From Streptomyces venezuelae (lineage in GTDB: Bacteria > Actinomycetota > Actinomycetes > Streptomycetales > Streptomycetaceae), in NCBI RefSeq assembly GCF_008642315.1, contig NZ_CP029192.1, forward strand, positions 2,790,001 through 2,854,000: a DNA stretch of 64,000 bases, read 5' to 3'. The position numbers and the translations under genes were made by a program. The stretch's first letter is position 1, and the number at the start of each line of letters is the position of its first letter. The notes below the pieces were generated by a model, which saw only the letters and a program-made list of their open reading frames with translations, was not told the DNA's origin and did no database searches. Positions 43,819 to 52,579 of the stretch are shown here, piece after piece.

Positions 43819-46113
43819 GTGACGAGCGCACCCGAGCAAGGGGCAGTGCAGCAGGCGCGGGCGATGGGGCGCGGCACGACGGAGCGGCCCGCGCCGACGG
43901 TGAACGGCAGCAGAAGGGCGGCGCTCCGCGCGGCGCCGACGCGGCCCGTGTGGCCGGGGGCGCCGACGCCGCTCGGGGCCCGCTTCCGGGTCGGGCCCGA
44001 CGGGGTCGCGGGCACCAACTTCGCGCTGTGGGCGGGCGGGGCGGAGGCGGTGGAGCTCTGTCTGTTCGACGACGGGCAGGTGGAGACGCGCTGCCCGCTG
44101 ACCGAGCTGACGCACGAGATATGGCACGGTTTCGTGCCGGGCGTGCGGCCGGGGCAGCGGTACGGCTACCGCGTGCACGGCCGCTGGGACCCGTGGACGG
44201 GTGCCCGCTGGAATCCGGCGAAGCTGCTCCTGGATCCGTACGCGCGCGCGGTGGACGGCGGCCCCGGTCTCGACTACGGCTCGCTGCCCGCGGAGGTGTA
44301 CGGGCACGTGCGGGACTGGCCGCAACAGCATGTGGCGGACACGGTCCGCGACGACCGTGACTCGGCGCCGTACGTCCCCAAGGGCGTGGTCGTGCACGAC
44401 GACGCGCCGGACGACGAGTGGACCGACGACCGCAGGCCGAAGACGCCGTGGGCGGACTCGGTCATCTACGAACTGCACGTGCGCGGCTTCACGAAGCTCC
44501 ATCCGGGGATTCCCGAGGAATTGCGCGGTACGTACGCGGGGTTGGCGCACCCGGCCGCGCTCGACCACCTCGTGCGGCTCGGGGTGACGGCGGTCGAGCT
44601 CCTTCCGGTGCATCAGTTCGCGCACGAGGACCACCTGCTGCGGCGGGGCCTGCGCAACTACTGGGGCTACAACTCGATCGGCTACTTCGCGCCGCACGCG
44701 GCCTACGCGGCGTCCGGGACGCGCGGGGAGCAGGTCGGCGAGTTCCGGCGGATGGTGCGGGCGCTGCACCAGGCCGGGATCGAGGTCATCCTGGACGTGG
44801 TCTACAACCACACGGCGGAGGCCGGGGAGCTCGGCCCGATGCTGTCCCTGAAGGGCATCGACAACCGCGGCTACTACCGGCTGCAGCAGAACGACGCGCG
44901 GCGGTACGCGGACTACACGGGCTGCGGGAACACCCTCCAGGTCGTCCAGCCGCACGTGCTGCGGCTGATCACCGACTCGCTGCGGTACTGGGTGTCGGAG
45001 ATGGGGGTGGACGGGTTCCGGTTCGATCTGGCGGCGGCGCTCGCGCGCTCCTTCCACGACGTCGACATGCTGTCGCCGTTCCTCGCGGTGATCGCGCAGG
45101 ATCCGGTGCTGCGGCGCGTGAAGCTGATCGCCGAGCCGTGGGACGTGGGGTCCGGCGGCTATCAGGTGGGGGCCTTCCCGCCGCTGTGGACGGAGTGGAA
45201 CGACCGCTACCGGGGTGCGGTGCGGGACTTCTGGCGGGGCGCGCTGCCGGACGTACGGGATCTGGGGTACCGGCTGTCCGGGTCGAGCGATCTGTACGCG
45301 TGGGGCGGGCGCAGGCCGTACGCGTCGGTGAACTTCGTGACGGCGCACGACGGTTTCACGCTGCGGGACCTGGTGAGTTACGAGCGGAAGCACAACGAGG
45401 CCAACGGCGAGGGCAACCGGGACGGCTCCGACGACAACCGGGCGTGGAACTGCGGTGCCGAGGGCGAGAGCGACGACGCGGATGTCACGGCGCTGCGCCG
45501 CCGCCAGCTGCGGAACCTGATGACGACGCTGCTGCTGTCCACCGGTGTGCCGATGCTGGTCGCTGGCGACGAGATGGGCCGCACGCAGGGCGGCTCCAAC
45601 AACGCGTACTGCCAGGACAACGAGATCAGCTGGGTCGACTGGGGGCTCAGGGACGAGCCGGGCTGGCGCGACCTGTTCGCGCTCACGTCCCGCCTCATCG
45701 AGCTGAGGCACCGTCATCCGGTGCTGCGCAGGAGGGCGTTCTTCTCCGGGCGCGCGCACTCCGCGGACGGGCTGCGGGACCTGGCGTGGTTCACGGCGGG
45801 CGGCGGGGAGATGACGGAGGCGGACTGGTACGCGCCGAGGACGACGCTCGGCATGTACCTGTCGGGGCGCGACATACCCGGCCGGGACGCGCGGGGCGCG
45901 CCGGTCGTCGACGAGAGCTTCCTCGCGGTGCTGCACGCGGACGGGGAGCCGACGGCGTTCGTGCTGCCGGGTCCGCCGTGGGCCGCGGCGTACGAGGTGG
46001 TGGTGGACACGTCACTGGAGGAGCAGGCCGCACCGCCCGGCACGGTGCACCGGGCGGGCGAGTCGGTGACGGTGCCGGGGAGGTCGGTGATGCTGCTGCG
46101 GGTGACCACCTGA
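43819..46113 (+). CDS. glgX: Glycogen debranching enzyme
   Basis: 764 aa from GTG 43819, preceded by GGGAGG eight bases upstream; longer upstream starts lack a ribosome site. GH13 isoamylase-type debranching enzyme: N-terminal CBM48 region (WAGGAEAVELCLFDDG), DVVYNHTAE, GFRFDLAAALAR with the catalytic Asp, LIAEPWD with catalytic Glu and FVTAHDGFTLRDLV. It removes alpha-1,6 branches from phosphorylase-limited glycogen. The glgP gene lies at the far end of the window. About 35 Pro/Arg-rich residues precede the core. Confidence 0.95.
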   Translation: MTSAPEQGAVQQARAMGRGTTERPAPTVNGSRRAALRAAPTRPVWPGAPTPLGARFRVGPDGVAGTNFALWAGGAEAVELCLFDDGQVETRCPLTELTHEIWHGFVPGVRPGQRYGYRVHGRWDPWTGARWNPAKLLLDPYARAVDGGPGLDYGSLPAEVYGHVRDWPQQHVADTVRDDRDSAPYVPKGVVVHDDAPDDEWTDDRRPKTPWADSVIYELHVRGFTKLHPGIPEELRGTYAGLAHPAALDHLVRLGVTAVELLPVHQFAHEDHLLRRGLRNYWGYNSIGYFAPHAAYAASGTRGEQVGEFRRMVRALHQAGIEVILDVVYNHTAEAGELGPMLSLKGIDNRGYYRLQQNDARRYADYTGCGNTLQVVQPHVLRLITDSLRYWVSEMGVDGFRFDLAAALARSFHDVDMLSPFLAVIAQDPVLRRVKLIAEPWDVGSGGYQVGAFPPLWTEWNDRYRGAVRDFWRGALPDVRDLGYRLSGSSDLYAWGGRRPYASVNFVTAHDGFTLRDLVSYERKHNEANGEGNRDGSDDNRAWNCGAEGESDDADVTALRRRQLRNLMTTLLLSTGVPMLVAGDEMGRTQGGSNNAYCQDNEISWVDWGLRDEPGWRDLFALTSRLIELRHRHPVLRRRAFFSGRAHSADGLRDLAWFTAGGGEMTEADWYAPRTTLGMYLSGRDIPGRDARGAPVVDESFLAVLHADGEPTAFVLPGPPWAAAYEVVVDTSLEEQAAPPGTVHRAGESVTVPGRSVMLLRVTT

Positions 46114-46201
46114 CGCCGGCGCGGTCGCGGGCCCGCACATGCGCGCACTTGGTCCGGACCTGAGTCTTGCCCCTGCTCTTGGGTGACCCCAAGCTCGCCT
46201 T

Positions 46202-47155
46202 ATGGACCTGGAGTTGCGGCACCTCAAGACGATCCGGGCGATCGCCGACGCGGGCAGCCTGACCAAGGCCGCCACCGCGCTCGGGCTCGCCCAGCCCGCC
46301 CTGAGCGCGCAGTTGAAGAGGATCGAGCGGGCCCTCGGCGGCCCGCTCTTCGAGCGGGGGCGGCACGGGGTGCGGGCCACGGCGCTCGGCGAGTTCGTGC
46401 TCGCGCGGGCCCGGGTGGTCCTGCCCGCGATGAGCGGGCTGCGGGAGGAGGCCCAGCGGTTCGTGCGGGCGTGGGAGGGCGGGGCGGGGTTCCGGCTCGG
46501 CGGCATCCACGGGCCGCTGCTCGGGGCGCTGGTGGACCGGCTCGCCGCGGCGTACCCGGGGGTGCCGGTGTCGACGCACACCTCGTGGTCGGAGCGGGAG
46601 CTCGCGTCCCGCACGGCGGAGGGCCGCCTCGACTTCGCGCTGGTCGGTACGTGCGGGGCGAGCACGCCGCCGGAGAGCGACCTCCTCGTGTGGCGTGAGG
46701 TGGCCCGTGACCCCGTCTTCGTCATGCTGCCCACCTCCCATCCGCTGGCCGACGTCCAGGAGATCGACCTGGCGCGGCTCGCGGACGAGGCGTGGACGGA
46801 CGTGCCGGGCGACGGCTGTTTCGCGGACTGTTTCTCGGCGGCGTGCGCGCGGGCGGGGTTCACGCCGTCGCGGGTGTACGAGACGGATGTCGCGTCGTGC
46901 GTGCATCTGGTGCAGGTGGGGCGGGCGGTGGGGCTCTGCCGGGCGACGTTCCCGCCGACGCCGGGTCTGGTGACGAGGCCGCTGGTGGGGGCGCCGCTGT
47001 ACTGGCGCCATCTGCTCGGCTGGCATCCGGCGGCTCCCGCCCACGACACGGCGGCGGCGGTCTTCGCGCAGGCGCGGGCGGCGCACGCGGAGGCGGCGGC
47101 GCGCAGTGACAGCTACACGGCGTGGCTCTCGGCACCGTCGCCGCCGTCTCCGTGA
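46202..47155 (+). CDS. LysR-family transcriptional regulator
   Basis: 317 aa, ATG 46202. N-terminal winged HTH (LRHLKTIRAIADAGSLTKAATALGLAQPALSAQLKRIE, residues ~4-60) and an effector-binding domain typical of LysR. Possible cysteines (CFADCFSAAC, about residues 204-213) in the effector domain could matter for ligand or redox sensing. The regulated gene may be the protease downstream or glgX upstream; context cannot decide. No dedicated divergent target is present. Confidence 0.9.
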   Translation: MDLELRHLKTIRAIADAGSLTKAATALGLAQPALSAQLKRIERALGGPLFERGRHGVRATALGEFVLARARVVLPAMSGLREEAQRFVRAWEGGAGFRLGGIHGPLLGALVDRLAAAYPGVPVSTHTSWSERELASRTAEGRLDFALVGTCGASTPPESDLLVWREVARDPVFVMLPTSHPLADVQEIDLARLADEAWTDVPGDGCFADCFSAACARAGFTPSRVYETDVASCVHLVQVGRAVGLCRATFPPTPGLVTRPLVGAPLYWRHLLGWHPAAPAHDTAAAVFAQARAAHAEAAARSDSYTAWLSAPSPPSP

Positions 47156-47280
47156 CCCGCCGGGTTCACCGGCTGTCCATAACGCCGGTGTACGGGGTCG
47201 AATGACAGCTGTGTGGGGGCTGTTGAGGGTTCTACCGTGTGGGCGATCCCCGCTCGTCCTCGCACCACGAGGAGACTCGT

Positions 47281-48675
47281 ATGCTCCCCACCACCCATCA
47301 CAGACGCGTCGCCGCCGCGTGTGCCGCGGTCACCGCCGCCGGTGCGCTGGTCCTCGCCGGTCTGCCCGGCGCCGCGTCCGCTTCCCCCTCCTCCCCCGCT
47401 TCCCCTTCCTCCCCGTCCTCCTCCCGGCTCTCCCCCGCCGAGAGCGCCGCCGTCGACAAGACCTCTCCCGGAGTCTTGAAGGCCATGCAGCGCGACCTCG
47501 GCCTCACGTCGGCGCAGGCCGAGGCCCGTCTGGTCAACGAGGCCGAGGCCGGCGCCGTCGCGGGAGCCCTGCGGAACGCGCTCGGCCGTGACTTCGCGGG
47601 CGCGTGGGTGCACGGCGCCACCTCCGCGCGACTCACCGTGGCGACCACCGACGCCGCCGACGTCCCGAGGATCGAGGCGCGGGGCGCACGCGCCGAGGTC
47701 GTCGGTCACTCGGTCGCGGAGCTGGACGCGGCCAAGGCCCGTCTCGACCGCGCGGCGAAGAAGGCGGCGACGCGCGACGCGCCGGTCTGGTACGTCGACG
47801 TGCGCTCCAACACGGTCGTGGTGCGGGCCGTGAAGACGTCCGCCGCGAAGTCCCTCGTCCGGGCGGCGGGCGTCGACGCCTCCCTCGTACGCGTGGAGAG
47901 GACCGCGGAGCGGCCGCGGCCGTTCTACGACCTGGTGGGCGGCGAGGCGTACTACATGGGTGGCCGCTGCTCCATCGGCTTCCCCGTCACCAAGGGCACC
48001 CAGCAGGGCTTCGCGACGGCCGGTCACTGCGGGCGCGCGGGCACCGCGACCACCGGCTACAACCAGGTGGCCCAGGGCACGTTCCAGGCGTCCGTCTTCC
48101 CCGGGAACGACATGGCCTGGGTCGCCACGAACACGCAGTGGACCGCCACCCCGTACGTGAAGGGCCAGGGCGGCCAGCGGGTCGGCGTCGGGGGCTCTAC
48201 CCAGTCCCCGGTGGGTGCGTCGATCTGCCGGTCGGGCTCCACTACGGGGTGGCACTGCGGCACCATCTCGCAGCACAACACGAGCGTCACCTACCCCGAG
48301 GGCACCATCAGCGGCGTGACGCGGACGACGGTCTGCGCGGAGCCCGGCGACTCGGGCGGCTCCTACATATCGGGGAGCCAGGCGCAGGGCGTCACGTCCG
48401 GCGGCTCGGGCAACTGCTCCAGCGGCGGTACGACGTACCACCAGCCGATCAACCCGCTGCTGCAGCGGTTCGCCCTGACGCTGAAGACCACCGGCGGCGG
48501 CGAGGACCCGGGTCCCGGCGAGCCGGAGCCGGGCGGCACGTGGGCCGCGGGCAAGGTGTACGCGGCCGGTGACTCCGTCACGTACGGCGGATCCACCTAC
48601 CGCTGCCTCCAGGGTCACCAGGCGCAGCCGGGCTGGGAGCCGCCGAACACGCCGGCGCTCTGGCAGCAGGCGTAG
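47281..48675 (+). CDS. Streptogrisin-C-like S1 serine protease with chitin-binding domain
   Basis: 464 aa, ATG 47281. Signal peptide with a Ser/Pro-rich linker, an alpha-lytic-protease-type pro-domain (~60-215), then an S1 (chymotrypsin-fold) mature domain. Catalytic triad: His249 in TAGHC, Asp277 in NDMAW, Ser358 in GDSGGS. Cysteine pairs agree with streptogrisins. The C-terminus is a chitin-binding domain of CBM5/12 type (WAAGKVYAAGDSVTYGGSTYRC...PALWQ). Secreted endopeptidase with affinity for chitin, probably aimed at fungal or arthropod debris. Length and domain order match streptogrisin C. Confidence 0.95.
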   Translation: MLPTTHHRRVAAACAAVTAAGALVLAGLPGAASASPSSPASPSSPSSSRLSPAESAAVDKTSPGVLKAMQRDLGLTSAQAEARLVNEAEAGAVAGALRNALGRDFAGAWVHGATSARLTVATTDAADVPRIEARGARAEVVGHSVAELDAAKARLDRAAKKAATRDAPVWYVDVRSNTVVVRAVKTSAAKSLVRAAGVDASLVRVERTAERPRPFYDLVGGEAYYMGGRCSIGFPVTKGTQQGFATAGHCGRAGTATTGYNQVAQGTFQASVFPGNDMAWVATNTQWTATPYVKGQGGQRVGVGGSTQSPVGASICRSGSTTGWHCGTISQHNTSVTYPEGTISGVTRTTVCAEPGDSGGSYISGSQAQGVTSGGSGNCSSGGTTYHQPINPLLQRFALTLKTTGGGEDPGPGEPEPGGTWAAGKVYAAGDSVTYGGSTYRCLQGHQAQPGWEPPNTPALWQQA

Positions 48676-48693
48676 CGGGCGCGGGCCCGTCGG

Positions 48694-49026
48694 TCAGGCG
48701 CCGAGGATGCCGCGGTCGTACGCCGTCGCGACGGCCGCGGCACGGTCCTTGACGCCGAGCTTGCCGTAGATGTGGGTGAGATGCGTCTTGACCGTGGCCT
48801 CGCTGATGAAGAGTTCCGCGGCGATCCCACGGTTCGACGTGCCCCTGGCGACGAGCGCGAGCACCTCCCTCTCACGGGTGCTCAGCGGCTCGTTTCCGGG
48901 GGCACGCACGCGTGAGACGAGGCGGGAGGCGACGGCCGGCGAGAGGACGGTGCGCCCTTCGGCGGCGGCGCGGACCGCGGTGAACAGTTCGTCGCGCGGG
49001 GCGTCCTTGAGCAGATAGCCGGTCGC
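48694..49026 (-). pseudogene. Truncated LuxR-type response regulator (HTH half only)
   Basis: Frame ending at 48694 encodes ATGYLLKDAPRDELFTAVR, then the LuxR HTH (PLSTREREVLALVARGTSNRGIA, ATVKTHLTHIYGKLG). The segment GYLLKDA is the end of a receiver domain, so the N-terminal receiver with its phosphorylation Asp is missing. At 49022-49027 the sequence joins, out of frame, to the histidine kinase remnant. The HTH itself is intact and may be translated from an internal start, but as a response regulator it is broken. Confidence 0.8.
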
Positions 49027-50146
49027 GCACGTCGAGGGTGACCTCGTCGCCCATGAAGGAGAGGGTGACGCCGAGGCGGGCCGCTTCCGCGTGCCGGGCG
49101 GTGTTGGAGGGGGCCTCCTGGACGATGCGCAGGAGGGTGGCCTCGATCTCGTCGTGCAGGGGTTCGGCGGTGCCGGTGACGGTGAAGTGGGCGCGTATGC
49201 CGGTGCGTTGCGCCCACTGGGCGCCCGTCATGTCGAGTGCTTCGGGGAGCCGGTCGTGTTCCAGGGGCGCGAGTGACAGGTTGTGGACGGAGCGGCGGGC
49301 CTCGCCGAGGCTGTGCCGGGCGAGGTCGGCGGCCCGGTCCAGGTGCTCGCGGGCCAGCTTCTCGTCACGGGCGCCCGAGACGACCTGGAGCTGGGCGATG
49401 ATGCCGGTGAGGCCCTGCGCGATGGTGTCGTGGATCTCGGCGGCGAGCCTGCGCCGCTCGTCGGCGACGCCCGCCTCCCTCGCCTGCACGAGGAGCTGGG
49501 CGTGCAGCGCGGCGTTCTCGTCCATGGCCTGCTGGAGTGCGGTGTCGGTGCGCTCAAGCTCGGTGATGGTGACGGCGGCGTCGCGGGCGCGCCGGTCCTC
49601 CTGGTCTGCGAGGTGGGCGAAGACGATGAGCAGGGCGATGTTCACCGCGAGCAGCCCGCCGAAGACGACCCAGCCGAGCTCGTCCTCCGGGGGCATGCCG
49701 CCGGACTGGGAGCCCGCCATGGTGACGGCGGTGGCGAAGCGGCCGAGCCTCACGAGGCGCGGGGGCAGCATGCGTTCGGTGCCGAAGTAGCCGACGACGG
49801 CGTAGAACGCGAAGAACGGGTTGAGCCAGGAGAGCACGAAGGCGGCGGCCCAGCGCAGCACGTAATAGAGGGCGGAGGCGGGCGTCGGGCCGGGGCGCGC
49901 GTGGAGGGTCGCTCCCCACCACAGCTGGAGCAGGACGCCCGTCGCCACCATGGCCCCGGCCGTGTACCAGTCGCCGCGGTCCATGCCGACGACTTCACTC
50001 GTGGGGATGGCCATGAGGAGGCCGAAGCCGAGCAGCGTGTAGGGCCCCCAGCGGTGGAACATGCCCCAGCGCTGTTCGATCAGTTCCGCGGCGTCCGCCG
50101 TGCTCGTACTCGTGCTCTTGCTCACGGGCCAAGTGTGGTCCGTCAC
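49022..50146 (-). pseudogene. Truncated sensor histidine kinase fused to the response regulator remnant
   Basis: Begins at GTG 50146, overlapping the permease stop (GTGA). Six predicted membrane segments, a coiled linker (ELERTDTALQQAMDENAALH), then the phosphoacceptor helix EIHDTIAQGLTGI (HisKA_3) and part of the HATPase domain with APSNTARHAEAA (N-box; Asn present) and LDVRD. At 49022-49027 homology stops and the frame runs into response-regulator DNA read in the wrong frame. The G-boxes are lost, so kinase activity is doubtful. Junction sequence GCGCGAC looks like a microhomology deletion site. Confidence 0.75.
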
Positions 50147-50606
50147 TCCCAGCGGAACCAACGCGAGGCCCCCGCCGACAGAAGCACGGTCCACAGCGCG
50201 AGAACGCCCAGGTGGCTCCAGCCGGGCCAGTCGCCCGCCGCCGCCTCGGAGAGTGCCTGGGCGGCGGCGCCGAGCGGGGCGAACTCCACGATGCGGGCGA
50301 GCGTGTCGGGCATCGCCTGCACCGGCAGCCAGACGCCCGCGCTGAACATCATCGGGAAGAAGACGGCGGAGCCGATCGCGGACGCGGCCTTCGTGGTGCG
50401 GGCGAGCGCGGAGATGAGGGCGCCGAGGGCGAGCCCGCACAGGACGGCGAGGACCAGGGCGAGCAGGTAACCGAGGAGCTGACGCGGCAGGGTCACGTCG
50501 AAGGCGAGGCGGCCGACCGTCGGGGAGATCAGCGCCGAGGCCACGGCGGCGGTGCCGTAGACGCTCATCTGCGCGCCGAGGACGGCGCCGGGACGCACCG
50601 GCGTCG
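50143..50606 (-). pseudogene. ABC-2 type transporter permease lacking its N-terminus
   Basis: Frame from about 50606 to stop 50143 encodes ATPVRPGAVLGAQ, then several hydrophobic helices and PMMFSAGVWLPVQAMP, a typical ABC-2 (DrrB-like) C-terminal half. No start codon with ribosome site and no N-terminal ~100 residues; the sequence before ATPVRP is replaced by plus-strand ATPase DNA. It sits upstream of the kinase as in intact ABC-2/two-component operons. Regarded as truncated. Confidence 0.75.
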
Positions 50607-50609
50607 CGG

Positions 50610-50720
50610 ATGCCCCTCATCGAAGTCCACGGACTCAAGAAGGCCTACGGCAGGCGCACCGTCGTCGACGACGTCTCCTTCGCCGTCGAGGAAGGCGAGA
50701 TCTTCGGGATACTGCGTCGA
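50610..50720 (+). pseudogene. Inverted N-terminal stub of an ABC ATP-binding protein
   Basis: ATG 50610 opens MPLIEVHGLKKAYGRRTVVDD and VSFAVEEGEIFGIL, the standard start of an ABC-2 ATPase. Homology ends just before the Walker A motif, and the frame continues as unrelated sequence into the 3' end of the glycosyltransferase gene. It is on the opposite strand to the permease, kinase and regulator remnants, implying an inversion of part of the cassette. No ribosome site is present. Confidence 0.75.
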
Positions 50721-50772
50721 GAATCCCCGGTGGGCGGGGGCGTCGGCATCGCCCGTCGCGCTCGGGGCGGCA

Positions 50773-52269
50773 TCAGCCGATCGGTTGATGCGGGGCTACG
50801 ACCCCGGGCGGCGCGGCGCAGCGCGGCCCGCGCTCGTACCCCTGGACGCGGCGGCCGCGCACCTCGGTGTCCGTGCAGCGGGTGAAGTGCTCGACCAGGA
50901 CCCGGCGCTTGACGGCGTCGCGCCCGCCGCCGGGGTGGTCGTCGGCGTCCGCGACGACCAGGATGCGGTGCTTGCGCAGCATCGCTCTGCGTATGTGCGC
51001 GGGCGCGGTTTCCCTGCCCTGGAGCGAGCCGGAGGCGGCGGGACTCTCGGCTAGCGCCAGGTCGTCGAGGCCGGTGAAGGAGCCGGGCGAGACCTCGGCG
51101 GTGTCGCGCCGCCAGGACGGGATGAAGAGGACGCCGTCCCCCGGCCGGGAGGTCCTGGCCACCGTCTCGGCGGGCGCGAGGACGTCGTCGACGCGGCTCT
51201 GCGGGGTGCGCAGGTCGAGCTGGAGCGGGAGCAGGGCGGCGGATGCGGCCAGGACGAGTGCGGTCAGGAGACGCCGGGAGCGTACGACGCCGGCGAGCGC
51301 GGCGCCGATGAGCAGGCCGAGCCCGAGGTCGGCGTAGAGGACGTAGCGGTCGATGTAGAGCGGTCTGACCAGGGAGACGAGCAGCAGGGTGACGACGGGG
51401 AACGCGAGGAGGGGCAGGCCGACGGAGACGACCGGCACCACGGGGGCGGCCGAGGCGGTACGGGGCGCCGCCGCGGTCCCCGCGCGCCGTCGCGACAGGC
51501 GGGCGCAGAGCAGCCCCACGGCCAGGAGAGGCAGCGGCGCGAGCGCGGTCGACCAGGTGAGCGGGCGTATCCAGGCGACCTGTCGGGCCTGGCAGCGGCT
51601 GGCCAGGACGAGCGGCAGCGCGCCGACGACGACCACCGAGGCCGCCGCGAGCCAGCGGGACGGGAGCCGGGTCGCGCCGCGCCGGTGTGCGAGGAGGACG
51701 GTCGCCGCATGGGCCGGCAGTGCGAGCAGCGAGAACCAGTTGAGCAGCGCGGCGACGAGCAGGGCGGTCGTGTACGCGGCCCACAGGCGTGCGGTCGGGC
51801 CCCGTCCCCGGCGACCGTCCATCAGGGTCACGAGGATCAGCGTCGCCACCGCCACGGCGGCCGCCACCAGGGCGTACGAGCGTCCCTCCTGTGCGTAGTG
51901 CTGGGTGCTCGGCATGAGGGCGAAGGCCGTGCCGGCGGCGAGGCCCGCGCGGGGTCCGGACAGGCGGCGCGCGGTCGCGGCGAGCGCGGCGGCGGCGCCC
52001 GCCATGGCGAGGACGGAAGGCAGGCGCAGGGCGAGGAGGCTGTCACCGAGGAAGGCGAAGACGCCGTGCATGAACAGGTAGTAGGCGCCGTGGACGACGT
52101 CGATGCGGTCCAGCAGGTGCGCGAGTTCGGGCAGCGACCTGTGGGCGGCCTCCCATGTGGCCGCCTCGTCGCGCCACATGCTGTCCTCACGGGTGATGCC
52201 CCACAGGCCGAGCAGGAGCGTGAGGGCGGCGGGGCCGGTCGTGCCGAGCGCTGGTCTGAGCGTGGGCAT
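50773..52269 (-). CDS. Multi-pass membrane glycosyltransferase-like protein (PMT/ArnT type)
   Basis: 498 aa, ATG 52269. About ten predicted membrane segments. N-terminal loop has DSMWRDEAATW, the Asp-Glu motif typical of GT39/GT83-type membrane glycosyltransferases, then PSVLAMAGA and QHYAQEGRSYAL. The C-terminal third is soluble (ASRTSRPGDGVLF). Likely transfers a lipid-linked sugar to an acceptor outside the membrane; substrate unknown. The inverted ATPase stub lies immediately beyond its 3' end. Confidence 0.8.
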   Translation of the reverse strand: MPTLRPALGTTGPAALTLLLGLWGITREDSMWRDEAATWEAAHRSLPELAHLLDRIDVVHGAYYLFMHGVFAFLGDSLLALRLPSVLAMAGAAAALAATARRLSGPRAGLAAGTAFALMPSTQHYAQEGRSYALVAAAVAVATLILVTLMDGRRGRGPTARLWAAYTTALLVAALLNWFSLLALPAHAATVLLAHRRGATRLPSRWLAAASVVVVGALPLVLASRCQARQVAWIRPLTWSTALAPLPLLAVGLLCARLSRRRAGTAAAPRTASAAPVVPVVSVGLPLLAFPVVTLLLVSLVRPLYIDRYVLYADLGLGLLIGAALAGVVRSRRLLTALVLAASAALLPLQLDLRTPQSRVDDVLAPAETVARTSRPGDGVLFIPSWRRDTAEVSPGSFTGLDDLALAESPAASGSLQGRETAPAHIRRAMLRKHRILVVADADDHPGGGRDAVKRRVLVEHFTRCTDTEVRGRRVQGYERGPRCAAPPGVVAPHQPIG

Positions 52270-52579
52270 GACGGAGCTCCGGGGGCGTGAAGGGGTGAAG
52301 GGGTGGCGGCGTGGCGGGGGTGAGGGCGACCGGGGCCCGGGCTGCCGCCGGGGCGGTCGCGATCACGGAATCCACGCTAGGCAGCGGCGCGATCAAGGGC
52401 GTCACCAGCGGTGACGAGGTGTCAGCTCCGTCGTGGGAGTGACCGCGGCCCGGCGTCGGCCTCGGGAAGTAGCACTTGCGTACCCCTGGCGTGCCCACAA
52501 GCCCTAGGTCCAGCGCAGTAGCGCGTACCGTCCAAAACTCGGTGGGCTCTGTCAGTGGCGATCCGTAGGCTCGCTCCTG
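52270..52579. other. Divergent region between the glycosyltransferase-like gene and the ABC exporter
   Basis: 310 bases. Contains CGTCACC-AGC-GGTGACG (52400-52416), a perfect 7-base inverted repeat that may be an operator. GC-rich on its left, AT-richer near the exporter start. No gene was recognised. Confidence 0.4.
52400..52416. promoter_or_regulatory. Inverted repeat CGTCACC-AGC-GGTGACG, possible operator
   Basis: Perfect seven-base arms with a three-base spacer in the divergent promoter region. Typical size for a dimeric repressor site. No regulator gene lies next to it. Confidence 0.35.

Noticed and set aside
43174..45936. A 920-codon minus-strand open frame overlapping glgX
   Set aside because: Antisense to glgX, Arg/His/Val-rich without recognisable motifs; glgX has all catalytic motifs.
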